From assembly GCA_017860985.1 (NCBI GenBank), contig JAGFXG010000007.1, positions 1-13,540 of the forward strand: a stretch of 13,540 bases of DNA, written 5' to 3'. The position numbers and the translations under genes are program-made. Under the pieces are notes generated by a model. The model ran no database searches and had not been told where the DNA came from. It was given only the letters and a program-made list of their open reading frames with translations. The stretch is from Deltaproteobacteria bacterium (GTDB lineage: Bacteria; Desulfobacterota; Syntrophia; Syntrophales; Smithellaceae). Positions 1 to 6,255 of this stretch are shown here, piece after piece; the first letter of the stretch is position 1; each line of letters starts with the position of its first letter.

Positions 1-1
1 T

Positions 2-448
2 TCGGCCTTTTACGCGGATTACACGGAACTCAAGGCGTTCCTGCACTCGCACAGCTATACCGGCAATGCGCTGGCCTGCGCGGTTGCCCGTGAATCGCTG
101 CGCATTTTCCGCGAGGAGAATGTGCTGGCCCAAAATGAACAAAAAAGCCGGATGATCAGCGAAAAAGTTGAGGAGCTCTTTGGCGGTCACCCCTTTGCGG
201 GTGAATACCGGCAGCTGGGCATGATCGGCGCGCTGGAGCTGGTGGCGGACCGCAAAACAAAAGAGGCGTTTGACTGGCAGAAAAGAGTCGGTTATGCCAT
301 TTACCGCATCGCACTCACCAAAGGAGTCCTGCTTCGTCCGCTGGGCAACGTCATATATTTTATGCCGCCTTATGTGGTCCAGGAGGAGGATATTGAAAAG
401 ATGGTAAGGGTGGCCCTTGATTCGATCAACCAGTATTTCAATTTGTAA
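2..448 (+). CDS. bioA: BioA, adenosylmethionine-8-amino-7-oxononanoate aminotransferase (3' part only)
   Basis: This is the C-terminal 148 residues of BioA, the PLP enzyme that transfers the amino group of S-adenosylmethionine to 7-keto-8-aminopelargonate to give 7,8-diaminopelargonate in biotin synthesis. The reading frame is open from base 2 and the start lies outside the window. The visible sequence contains the motif FLHSHSYTGNALACA (residues 14-28 of the fragment), which follows the PLP-lysine region in BioA. It also contains GMIGALELVADRKTKEAFD and the near-C-terminal LRPLGNVIYFMPPYV, both characteristic of BioA rather than of other class III aminotransferases. It ends at TAA 446-448. 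No other biotin gene is seen downstream; the next gene is htpX after 174 bases, so this may be the last gene of a biotin cluster to the left. Family identity is confident; the cut 5' end is a window effect. Confidence 0.93.
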   Translation, partial: SAFYADYTELKAFLHSHSYTGNALACAVARESLRIFREENVLAQNEQKSRMISEKVEELFGGHPFAGEYRQLGMIGALELVADRKTKEAFDWQKRVGYAIYRIALTKGVLLRPLGNVIYFMPPYVVQEEDIEKMVRVALDSINQYFNL

Positions 449-482
449 AAATTTAATTATGTAACATGTTGATATAATAAAA

Positions 483-510
483 TATTCAACAGGCTGGTTC
501 CTGTTGAATA
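483..510. repeat. Perfect 11-bp inverted repeat between bioA and htpX
   Basis: The arms TATTCAACAGG (483-493) and CCTGTTGAATA (500-510) are perfect reverse complements around a 6-base loop. The hairpin starts 34 bases after the bioA stop codon. No T-run follows on the plus strand, so it is not a standard intrinsic terminator for bioA. It could stabilise or process the bioA mRNA 3' end, or be an operator, because it ends only 5 bases before the first TTGACA box of the htpX promoter region. The structure is directly visible; the role is not known. Confidence 0.6.
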
Positions 511-515
511 AGCAC

Positions 516-546
516 TTGACATTCTGGAACTTGACACTAATATAAG
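516..546 (+). promoter_or_regulatory. Putative htpX promoter region with two TTGACA boxes
   Basis: A perfect -35 hexamer TTGACA (516-521) is followed by TAATAT (538-543, 16-base spacing) or TATAAG (541-546, 19-base spacing). A second TTGACA sits at 531-536, and the two are part of an ACTTGACA direct repeat whose copies start 15 bases apart (514 and 529). The region lies about 75-105 bases upstream of the htpX start. htpX is a heat-shock gene in enterobacteria, but no clear sigma32-type -10 (CCCCAT-like) is visible here, so a housekeeping-type promoter is the simplest reading. Start-site position is unproven. Confidence 0.5.
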
Positions 547-622
547 ACATAATTTTAAGTATCATAATTTAACTGTAAAATGTCTGTCGCCATGATGTGG
601 ACAGGTTGAGGAGGGTGTAAAA

Positions 623-1513
623 ATGAAGAGAGTATTGCTTTTCCTTGTAACCAACATTGCTGTTCTTGTCGTTTTGAGCATTGTTGTGAGGATTCTGGGA
701 GTGGATCAGCATCTGACCGCCAACGGGATCAACTATATGAGCCTCCTGATTTTTGCGGCAGTGATTGGTTTTGGCGGGTCGTTCATATCGCTGGCCATGT
801 CCAAGTGGATGGCCAAGCACGCCACAGGCGCCCAGGTGATTGTGCAGCCCCGGTCTGACATGGAAATCTGGCTTGTGGATACGGTGAAAAAGCAGGCTTC
901 CGGGGCGGGCATTGGAATGCCGGAAGTGGCAGTTTTTGAATCGGATTCACCCAATGCGTTTGCAACCGGCATGAATAAAAACAGCGCGCTGGTAGCGGTC
1001 AGTACGGGACTTTTGCGGACGATGAAGCGCAATGAAGTCGAAGCGGTTCTGGGGCACGAAATCAGTCATGTTGCCAACGGAGATATGGTTACGCTAAGCC
1101 TGATTCAGGGTGTTGTCAACACGTTTGTCATTTTCCTGTCCCGCATTGTCGGTTATTTTGTGGACCGTGTCGTTCTGAAAAATGAGGAAGGCCACGGGGT
1201 AGGTTTTTTCATTACCAATATTGTTGCCCAGATTGTCTTCGGCATCCTGGCAAGCATCATCGTGATGTGGTTCAGCAGGAAGCGTGAATATGCGGCGGAC
1301 GCGGGCGGCGCGAATTTGGCCGGAGCCGGCAGCATGATTGCCGCTCTGGAAAGCCTGCAGCGCAGCGCCACTGAGCCCTTGCCGGGACAGATGAAGGCTT
1401 TCGGCATTGCGGGCAAGCCTTCAACCAGCGGATTAAAGCTTTTGTTCATGACCCATCCCCCGCTGGAAGACCGCATTCTTGCTTTAAAGCGTTCCGCGGG
1501 AATGGCGGCGTAA
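623..1513 (+). CDS. htpX: HtpX, membrane-bound zinc metalloprotease (M48B)
   Basis: HtpX is an inner-membrane zinc endopeptidase that degrades misfolded membrane proteins with its active site in the cytoplasm, alongside FtsH. The 296-residue length matches the family (about 290). Hydrophobic segments lie near residues 4-24, 38-58, 158-180 and 195-217. The zinc site is HEISH at 145-149 (catalytic Glu146), and REYAADAGG at 221-229 supplies the third ligand, Glu222. The stretch [13 protein letters not shown] is nearly invariant in HtpX. The ATG at 623 is preceded by a good ribosome site (GAGGAGG, 609-615) with suitable spacing. It appears to be a single-gene transcript: it has its own promoter-like region and an intrinsic terminator right after the stop codon, and the next gene converges on it. 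No anomalies were seen. Confidence 0.95.
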   Translation: MKRVLLFLVTNIAVLVVLSIVVRILGVDQHLTANGINYMSLLIFAAVIGFGGSFISLAMSKWMAKHATGAQVIVQPRSDMEIWLVDTVKKQASGAGIGMPEVAVFESDSPNAFATGMNKNSALVAVSTGLLRTMKRNEVEAVLGHEISHVANGDMVTLSLIQGVVNTFVIFLSRIVGYFVDRVVLKNEEGHGVGFFITNIVAQIVFGILASIIVMWFSRKREYAADAGGANLAGAGSMIAALESLQRSATEPLPGQMKAFGIAGKPSTSGLKLLFMTHPPLEDRILALKRSAGMAA

Positions 1514-1532
1514 AAAAACTGAAGAGAACGAG

Positions 1533-1564
1533 AAGGGAGCGGCTTGCGGTCGTTCCCTTTTTTT
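1533..1564 (+). terminator. Intrinsic terminator of htpX
   Basis: The stem AAGGGAGCG (1533-1541) pairs with CGTTCCCTT (1551-1559), with one G-T wobble and a 9-base loop. It is followed by a T-run up to 1564. It lies 19 bases after the htpX stop codon and points in the htpX direction. The convergent gene on the other strand has no comparable terminator; 1565-1709 shows only weak short inverted repeats. Confidence 0.85.
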
Positions 1565-1709
1565 ATTCCGCTCACGCGGGACGAGCGTTAATTCTCCGTA
1601 ACTTGCTGCGAGGTGGTTGATTTGCAAGTCATACACAGCATAAGAAGCCAATTTTAGTCAGACAATCAAAATTTCGCAAGCGCTGACAGCCCGCCGACAG
1701 CCTCTGCTG

Positions 1710-2657
1710 TTACACATGATTGCGCAGCTGCAGTTCCAGCGGATGCGGGTTTAAATAAACCTGCTGTATCAGATAAGGTTGATCATATTTCCGGACATAA
1801 TGGCCGATGAGGGTGACGGGAACGATCAGCGGCAATAAGCCCTTTTGATAATGATCGATAATTTCCAGCAGTTCTTTTTTTTCATCGGCGGATAATTGCT
1901 CCCTGAAGTATCCCATCATGTGCTGCAACACGTTCACATTTTTTTTCGGAGTCGTTTTCAGTTTCAGCGCTTCCATCAGCCATGATTCATATTGTAATCG
2001 GAGTTCCTGCACGGCCATGTTTTTTTGCTGGGCGACCAGTTTCCCCATTGCCTGATAAAGCTTTGTGCTGTGGGATAAAAGTAGTAATTTATGACGGGTG
2101 TGAAAGTCTACCAGGGCGCCCCGGCCCGATTTCAGGCTGCGGATCTCCCGCCAGCGCCTGAGGGTGAATATTCTTTCGATAAAATTTTCACGGATGGCCG
2201 CGTCGTGGAGACGGCCCTCTTCTTCCACCGGCAGCAGGGGGAACTTTTCCATAAAAACCCGCGCGAATATTCCAACGCCGGTTTTTGCGGGCATTCCTTT
2301 GTCATCATATACCTTGACCCTTTCCATGCCGCTTGACGGTGAATCACTTTTGAAAATGAAACCGCAGAGATCTTCCTCCTCAAGTTGTGCCACCCGCTTT
2401 TTTGCCCAGATCATCATCATGTCCGTTTTATCTATCCGCGTGCTGCGGGTCATCAGGCGCGGGGCGTCCGGCTTTCCTTCGAGCCGCATGGCTTCCCTGG
2501 GGATGCTCATTCCGCATTCGACTTCCGGGCAGACCGGAACATAATCAACATATTGTCCCAGCGTGTCGCGAAGAAAATGATCAAGCTTATGCCCTCCGTC
2601 ATAACGCACAGGATTGCCCAAAAGACAGGAGCTGATGCCGATTTTTATCCTTTCCAT
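1710..2657 (-). CDS. DUF523-DUF1722 fusion protein (TudS-like desulfidase domain plus YbgA-like domain)
   Basis: The N-terminal half (about residues 4-150) is a DUF523 domain, related to the thiouracil desulfidase TudS, which carries a catalytic [4Fe-4S] cluster. Visible motifs are CLLGNPVRYDGG (11-22) and CPEVECGMSIPREAMRL (43-59). The C-terminal half (about 190-310) is a DUF1722 domain, the family of E. coli YbgA, whose function is unsettled. The third cluster cysteine expected in an SPSCG-type motif is a serine here (KSDSPSSG, 103-110). Cys48 and Cys98 are extra cysteines, so the cluster may be held differently or be absent. The ATG is preceded by a strong AGGAGGT ribosome site 5 bases away. 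A decayed copy of this gene's 5' end is found at 5950-6101. Domain assignment is confident; the substrate is unknown. Confidence 0.85.
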   Translation of the reverse strand: MERIKIGISSCLLGNPVRYDGGHKLDHFLRDTLGQYVDYVPVCPEVECGMSIPREAMRLEGKPDAPRLMTRSTRIDKTDMMMIWAKKRVAQLEEEDLCGFIFKSDSPSSGMERVKVYDDKGMPAKTGVGIFARVFMEKFPLLPVEEEGRLHDAAIRENFIERIFTLRRWREIRSLKSGRGALVDFHTRHKLLLLSHSTKLYQAMGKLVAQQKNMAVQELRLQYESWLMEALKLKTTPKKNVNVLQHMMGYFREQLSADEKKELLEIIDHYQKGLLPLIVPVTLIGHYVRKYDQPYLIQQVYLNPHPLELQLRNHV

Positions 2658-2734
2658 GGTTTACCTCCTGTTCCGGAAGGTAACAGCGGATGAACGTTAT
2701 GTCAACTGGTCAAAGAGAAGATGCTTTACAAAAA
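2609..2734. repeat. Direct repeat copy 1 (5' end and upstream region of the DUF523-DUF1722 gene)
   Basis: This stretch aligns in the same orientation with 5975-6101. Bases 2609-2668 match 5975-6034 at 43 of 60 positions without gaps, and 2691-2734 match 6058-6101 at 36 of 44. The segment in between differs by one base in length and is poorly conserved. Copy 1 holds the live start codon, ribosome site and upstream region of the gene at 1710-2657. A weaker resemblance may continue to about 2773. Confidence 0.75.
2696..2704 (-). promoter_or_regulatory. Candidate extended -10 for the DUF523-DUF1722 gene
   Basis: Read on the minus strand, TGA-CATAAC (2704 to 2696) resembles an extended -10 element (TGnTATAAT) and would give a leader of about 30 bases. 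The equivalent place in the second repeat copy reads TGC-CATAAT (6071 to 6063), so the element is kept in both copies although neighbouring bases differ. No good -35 hexamer lies upstream, so this remains tentative. Confidence 0.3.
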
Positions 2735-2792
2735 AATCAATGAATTTGATCAACAGGCCGTAAAAATTTGACACCACATTCCTGTATTTCCT

Positions 2793-2821
2793 TTGACATG
2801 CGAGACAGCGTTTTGTATATT
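2793..2821 (+). promoter_or_regulatory. Strong sigma70-type promoter of the ferredoxin/GMC/exported-protein operon
   Basis: TTGACA (2793-2798) and TATATT (2816-2821) are separated by exactly 17 bases, giving 6/6 and 5/6 matches to the housekeeping consensus. Transcription would start near 2828. The first gene's start follows 30-90 bases later, depending on the start codon chosen. Another TTGACA at 2768-2773 has no matching -10. Confidence 0.7.
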
Positions 2822-2919
2822 TCCACTTTAGAAAAGCTGTTCCTGATCAATAAAGAGCTTTGTCCCGGATTCATTTCCGGGAAGGGGGTGCCGCGCTGAG
2901 AACATCAACGAAAGCCCTG

Positions 2920-3822
2920 ATGGCCAAACACGGATGGCGAATCGACCGGGCCTTCCACAACTACATTTATTTTTCCTTTTATTACCCGTACGTGCGGTGC
3001 GTCTACCACCTCTTCCGCCTGCTGGCGAGTCATTTGAGCTGGTTTCAACCCCTGAAGTTTGTCATCCGGACTTCTTTCGACCGCTACCACGCGAAAGTCG
3101 TTGCTTTTTCCGACATTCAGAAAATCCTGACGCTCAATGAAGATATCGATATTATCTCCGAGAAAAACAAACAAATCATTCCTTTCGCTTACGCCTACCG
3201 CATTCTGTTTGAAGAGGCGGACTTCATTGCCGTCATGGACTGTCCCTGCAAACTGACCTTGAAAGCCCCGGCCTGGACCATCAATTCCTGTATCAGCGTC
3301 GGCCGGAAAACGTCCTCTTTCTGGCTGGACCATTGCGGTGAAAAATATCACGCGCACAAAATTTCTCCGGAGGAAGCATTGGAACTTATCCGGAAATTCC
3401 GGCAAAACGGTTATCTGACGCAGGCCTTCTTCAAGGTGGCCACGGGAGGCTCCACGGGAATCATCTGCAACTGCCACCCGGACACCTGCGTGAGTCTTCA
3501 AGCCACACGATTCGCCCGCCGGTTTGACCCGATCCTGTCCATGAATGCAGACTCGGGTTACTCCGCACAGCATCTTGCCGATGTATGCCGTCACTGCGGC
3601 ACCTGCGCCCGCATCTGCCCTTTCGGGGCGATTCAGGTAAAAGATTCAACATGGACGTACGACCGGAAAATCTGCATGGGCTGCGGCCTGTGCACGGAGC
3701 ACTGTCCTGAAAAAGCTCTCTCGCTTTACCGGGACAGGGATAAGACCCATCCGCTGGATCTGGATCTGATTAAAGCGGAAAGACTGACCATGGCAAAACA
3801 GGAACCGGCAAATGGAATATGA
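2920..3822 (+). CDS. Two-[4Fe-4S] ferredoxin-type iron-sulfur protein
   Basis: Numbering from the ATG at 2920 gives 300 residues. Residues 223-233 (CRHCGTCARIC) and 252-262 (CMGCGLCTEHC), each followed by P, are two classical CxxCxxCxxxCP motifs, so the C-terminus binds two [4Fe-4S] clusters and carries electrons. Upstream lie further cysteines (CPC at 108-110, C124, C139, and CNCHPDTC at 183-190) that could hold another metal site. The N-terminus has an aromatic stretch, about residues 15-42, that may touch the membrane. The start is uncertain: the frame opens at TTG 2860, while the only strong ribosome site (GAAGGGGG, 2881-2888) best suits an in-frame CTG at 2896; the ATG at 2920 has a weak site. 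The last 11 bases overlap the next gene, indicating translational coupling with the flavoprotein. Ferredoxin nature is confident; the partner reaction is unknown. Confidence 0.85.
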   Translation: MAKHGWRIDRAFHNYIYFSFYYPYVRCVYHLFRLLASHLSWFQPLKFVIRTSFDRYHAKVVAFSDIQKILTLNEDIDIISEKNKQIIPFAYAYRILFEEADFIAVMDCPCKLTLKAPAWTINSCISVGRKTSSFWLDHCGEKYHAHKISPEEALELIRKFRQNGYLTQAFFKVATGGSTGIICNCHPDTCVSLQATRFARRFDPILSMNADSGYSAQHLADVCRHCGTCARICPFGAIQVKDSTWTYDRKICMGCGLCTEHCPEKALSLYRDRDKTHPLDLDLIKAERLTMAKQEPANGI

Positions 3823-5104
3823 TGCAGTCATCGTCGGAACAGGCATAGGCGGCACGACCGTAGCGAGGGAAATGACCCGCAGGGGCAAGCGCGTCATGAT
3901 GCTGGAAGAGGGCGGCCGGACGGAGATGATGGGCAATACATTGACGATCGCAATGATTCTGCGGAACTTCGGCCTCAACCGCAGCCGTGAAAAATTATTC
4001 ATCACGTTTGCAAAAAATTACGGCGGACTCTCTACTCTGACGGCGGGCTGCGCCGCTGTGCCTCCGCAGGCGATTTTCGCACCGCACGGCATCGACCTGA
4101 CGGCTGAAACCGAAGAAGCACGAAACGAGATGAAGGTCCAGACTCTTCCCGATGAACTGATCGGTCCGGACAACCTGCGGCTGCTTGAAGCGGCAAACGA
4201 CGCAGGATTCCATTGGCGACGAATGGAAAATTTCATCGACGCTGATAAGTGCGTGGTCGGTTGCTCGAGTTGCATGCTGGGCTGCCCGACCGGCGCGAAA
4301 TTCACCGCACGCGTCTACGGCGACGAAGCGATGGCCGGCGGCGCCGGACTCTGTCTGCACACGAAGGCAATAAAAATTCTGGTTGAAGGGGGCAGAGCCA
4401 TCGGCGTGGAAGCGAAACGGTTCGGCCGCGCCGCTCGGTATTACGGCAAAACCGTTGTTCTCTCGGCGGGTGCCGCAAATGTCGAACTTCTGAGGCAGGC
4501 CGGCATTGCCGAGGCGGGGAAGGGCTTTGCCTGCGACTGGCTGCAGTTTGTCGGTGGAATCATCCCCCGGGTCAGCACCGTTCGGGCCAACCCGATGACC
4601 GTAGGCACACTGGAACATTACGAGACCGACGGAATCGCCATTCTGCCCGTCTTTCCCAACTGGTCACAGTTTCTGTTGTTCCTCGCTTTCATGGGACCCT
4701 TGAACCTGCCGAATTTTGCAAAATTCCGGCGTTATTCAGGGATCATGGTCAAGATCCGGGATGACATCAGCGGGGAAATCTGTCAGGGACATGCGTTTTC
4801 CAAACCCATTACCGCTGCGGACCGCAAGCGTCTGGACAAGGGTGTCGGGATCATCAAAAAAGTCCTGGAAAAAGCGGGAGCAAAATCATCCGACATCATC
4901 GCTCTCGATCCGCTCGGCGCCCATCCTTCGGCAAGCTGCCGAATCGGCGAGATCCTGGATTCCAATCTGGCAACAAGAATTCCCGGTCTTTACTGTTGCG
5001 ACGCCAGTGTATTCCCCCAGGCACTGGGATTGCCCACCGTCTGGACAATCGTCGCTCTGGGCAAGCGACTTGCAGGTTATCTTAATAACCATCTGGGGGG
5101 TTAG
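3812..5104 (+). CDS. GMC-like FAD-dependent oxidoreductase
   Basis: This is a 430-residue flavoprotein related to the glucose-methanol-choline oxidoreductases. The N-terminal dinucleotide fold is clear: VIVGTGIGGTTVAREM (7-22) and a Glu-containing second strand VMMLEEGG (28-35). Near the C-terminus, HPSASCRIG (371-379), LDSNL (382-386) and IPGLYCCDASVFP (390-402) match the GMC signature HPxGTCRMG, then DxNLxV, then the DASVFP stretch. The usual second catalytic Asn/His is not seen; the equivalent place reads GLPTVWTI. A four-cysteine motif C-x3-C-x2-C-x3-C-P (147-159), as in fatty-alcohol-oxidase-like relatives, may bind a cluster or be structural. There is no signal peptide, so it is predicted cytoplasmic. 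ATG 3812 is preceded by AGGAAC and overlaps the ferredoxin gene by 11 bases, so the ferredoxin is the likely electron partner. Substrate unknown. Confidence 0.82.
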   Translation: MEYDAVIVGTGIGGTTVAREMTRRGKRVMMLEEGGRTEMMGNTLTIAMILRNFGLNRSREKLFITFAKNYGGLSTLTAGCAAVPPQAIFAPHGIDLTAETEEARNEMKVQTLPDELIGPDNLRLLEAANDAGFHWRRMENFIDADKCVVGCSSCMLGCPTGAKFTARVYGDEAMAGGAGLCLHTKAIKILVEGGRAIGVEAKRFGRAARYYGKTVVLSAGAANVELLRQAGIAEAGKGFACDWLQFVGGIIPRVSTVRANPMTVGTLEHYETDGIAILPVFPNWSQFLLFLAFMGPLNLPNFAKFRRYSGIMVKIRDDISGEICQGHAFSKPITAADRKRLDKGVGIIKKVLEKAGAKSSDIIALDPLGAHPSASCRIGEILDSNLATRIPGLYCCDASVFPQALGLPTVWTIVALGKRLAGYLNNHLGG

Positions 5105-5106
5105 GC

Positions 5107-5856
5107 ATGAAAACGAAGTTTAAAGGCCATAGAAACGGAGAGATATTTTTTATCGCATGCATAATGCTCATGACTGGTGTGACGCAGGGAATTGCCCAGG
5201 ATGCACAGATTCAATCCGGAAGATATATCAGGGAAGGCGGTAGCGGCTCCCTTATCATAAAACAGGGAAAGACAGGGGCTTTGTCTTTCGTGATCGAAAC
5301 GGTCGGGGCGAATGGACACACTTGCGGTCTGGAAGGTAATATTCTTAACGGCAAGGCCACGCTGGAATCCTTTGACGCGGGCAAACCCTGTATCGTGAAC
5401 TTCCTGCCGAAAGACAGCGGCGTCAACGTGACCGTGAATGACTCGGAATGTCAGTATTATTGCGGCGTGCGTGCCACCTTTGCGGGGCTTTATCTTATAC
5501 CGATCCGGGGTTGCGATCCCCTGGAAATCAGGAAAGCCCGCAACGAATTCAAGCGGCTCTATGATAAAAAGGTGTACGATCAGGCCGGGGCAAAGCTTGA
5601 AAAAATCCTACGGGACTGTGTGAACACACTGGATTGGCTGGAAACAGGATGGATCCGCAACGATCTGGCCATTACCCAGTACAAGCTCAATGATCTTCAG
5701 GGCTGTTGGCAGACATTGCAGCCGCTTGCCACCGACGCGGCCAGAACGGATGAGGATGTGCGCAATGACTATCCGCCGTCAGACGCAGACATGTATCTGC
5801 CTATTGTCAGGGCAGCGCGGACCAATCTCAAACTTTGCACATCAGGGAAGAAATAG
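5107..5856 (+). CDS. Exported cysteine-rich protein of unknown function
   Basis: I do not recognise a named family for this 249-residue protein. Residues 1-30 look like a signal peptide: a basic N-terminus (MKTKFKGHR), a hydrophobic core FFIACIMLMTGV, and a plausible cleavage after GIA. The mature part has an N-terminal section (about 38-130) that looks beta-rich, containing HTCGLEG, CQYYCGVRATF and GLY. A helical section (about 138-210) with short repeating helices such as RNEFKRLYDKKVYDQAGAKL resembles TPR-like repeats. The mature protein has eight cysteines (73, 95, 115, 119, 136, 171, 200, 244), an even number that would suit disulfides in the periplasm. It starts 2 bases after the GMC gene stop with a GGGGGG-rich ribosome region, so it is the third gene of the same operon. 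How an exported protein serves the cytoplasmic redox pair is unclear. Confidence 0.75.
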   Translation: MKTKFKGHRNGEIFFIACIMLMTGVTQGIAQDAQIQSGRYIREGGSGSLIIKQGKTGALSFVIETVGANGHTCGLEGNILNGKATLESFDAGKPCIVNFLPKDSGVNVTVNDSECQYYCGVRATFAGLYLIPIRGCDPLEIRKARNEFKRLYDKKVYDQAGAKLEKILRDCVNTLDWLETGWIRNDLAITQYKLNDLQGCWQTLQPLATDAARTDEDVRNDYPPSDADMYLPIVRAARTNLKLCTSGKK

Positions 5857-5949
5857 GTGATGCCAATCAATTTCCGTCCGGGAGTATTCCCCGCAAAGGC
5901 TGAATGCATAACGAAGTCTGGTTACTGAACAACATGTGATGGTCCTGTT

Positions 5950-6023
5950 TTTCGTCACCTTCCTTGATTATGCGCATGATTGCCCAAAAGACGGTAACGG
6001 ATGCCAATGATTCTTCTGCCCAT
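5950..6023 (-). pseudogene. Decayed copy of the 5' end of the DUF523-DUF1722 gene
   Basis: On the minus strand, ATG 6023-6021 opens a frame reading MGRRIIGIRYRLLGN, which matches the live protein's MERIKIGISSCLLGN at 9 of 15 positions. It hits TGA after 22 codons. After a frame change, GDEKQDHHML resembles GGHKLDHFLR of the intact protein, so a frameshift is likely near 5955. The cluster cysteine (Cys11) is replaced by Arg, and no coding remnant can be followed beyond about 5900. The upstream region (6024-6101) is still 70-80 percent alike the intact gene's upstream region. The intact gene is at 1710-2657. This is a remnant, not a working gene. Confidence 0.7.
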
Positions 6024-6101
6024 GATTTTTTCCCTTGATCCGTAAGACAAAAACGTATGAACATTATGGCAAGGGTTCAAGGAGAAAATGCTTCACAAAA
6101 A
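5975..6101. repeat. Direct repeat copy 2 (around the pseudogene start)
   Basis: This is the partner of 2609-2734, in the same orientation and about 3.37 kb apart. The best-kept block is 6058-6101 (36 of 44 identical). The two copies bracket the three-gene ferredoxin/GMC/exported-protein operon. Homology left of 5975 fades; homology right of 6101 may continue weakly to about 6140. The rest of the 399-base interval 5857-6255 shows no gene, no clear terminator for the operon and no convincing promoter for the following gene. Confidence 0.75.
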
Positions 6102-6255
6102 TAATTGGATAGTGTAGCATCACGGCGAATTTTAACATATAAATTGAGGCAGCTCGACGTATCAATGTTGATCCCTGCCGGGTCAAGGGTTCGATCGGAT
6201 GACCGGTCGGCCTGAAAGCGACAGTGAAACGGTATAGGGTTGTGTGTAAGATATT

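Noticed and set aside
483..510. A standard rho-independent terminator for bioA, or a BirA operator
   Set aside because: No T-run follows the hairpin on the plus strand, and the arms do not resemble the TTGTAAACC/GGTTTACAA biotin operator.
1565..1709. A terminator for the DUF523-DUF1722 gene in the convergent gap
   Set aside because: Only a 5-bp stem (ACAGC/GCTGT, 1697-1710) without a T-run is present, too weak to call.
2905..3594. A 229-codon open frame on the minus strand opposite the ferredoxin gene
   Set aside because: The plus strand carries clear iron-sulfur motifs in a tight operon; the antisense product has no domain or ribosome site worth trusting.
6192..6208. Short palindromes CGATCG (6192-6197) and GACCGGTC (6201-6208) upstream of the membrane/HD gene as an operator
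   Set aside because: They are short, adjacent by chance in GC-rich sequence, and not tied to any promoter I can support.
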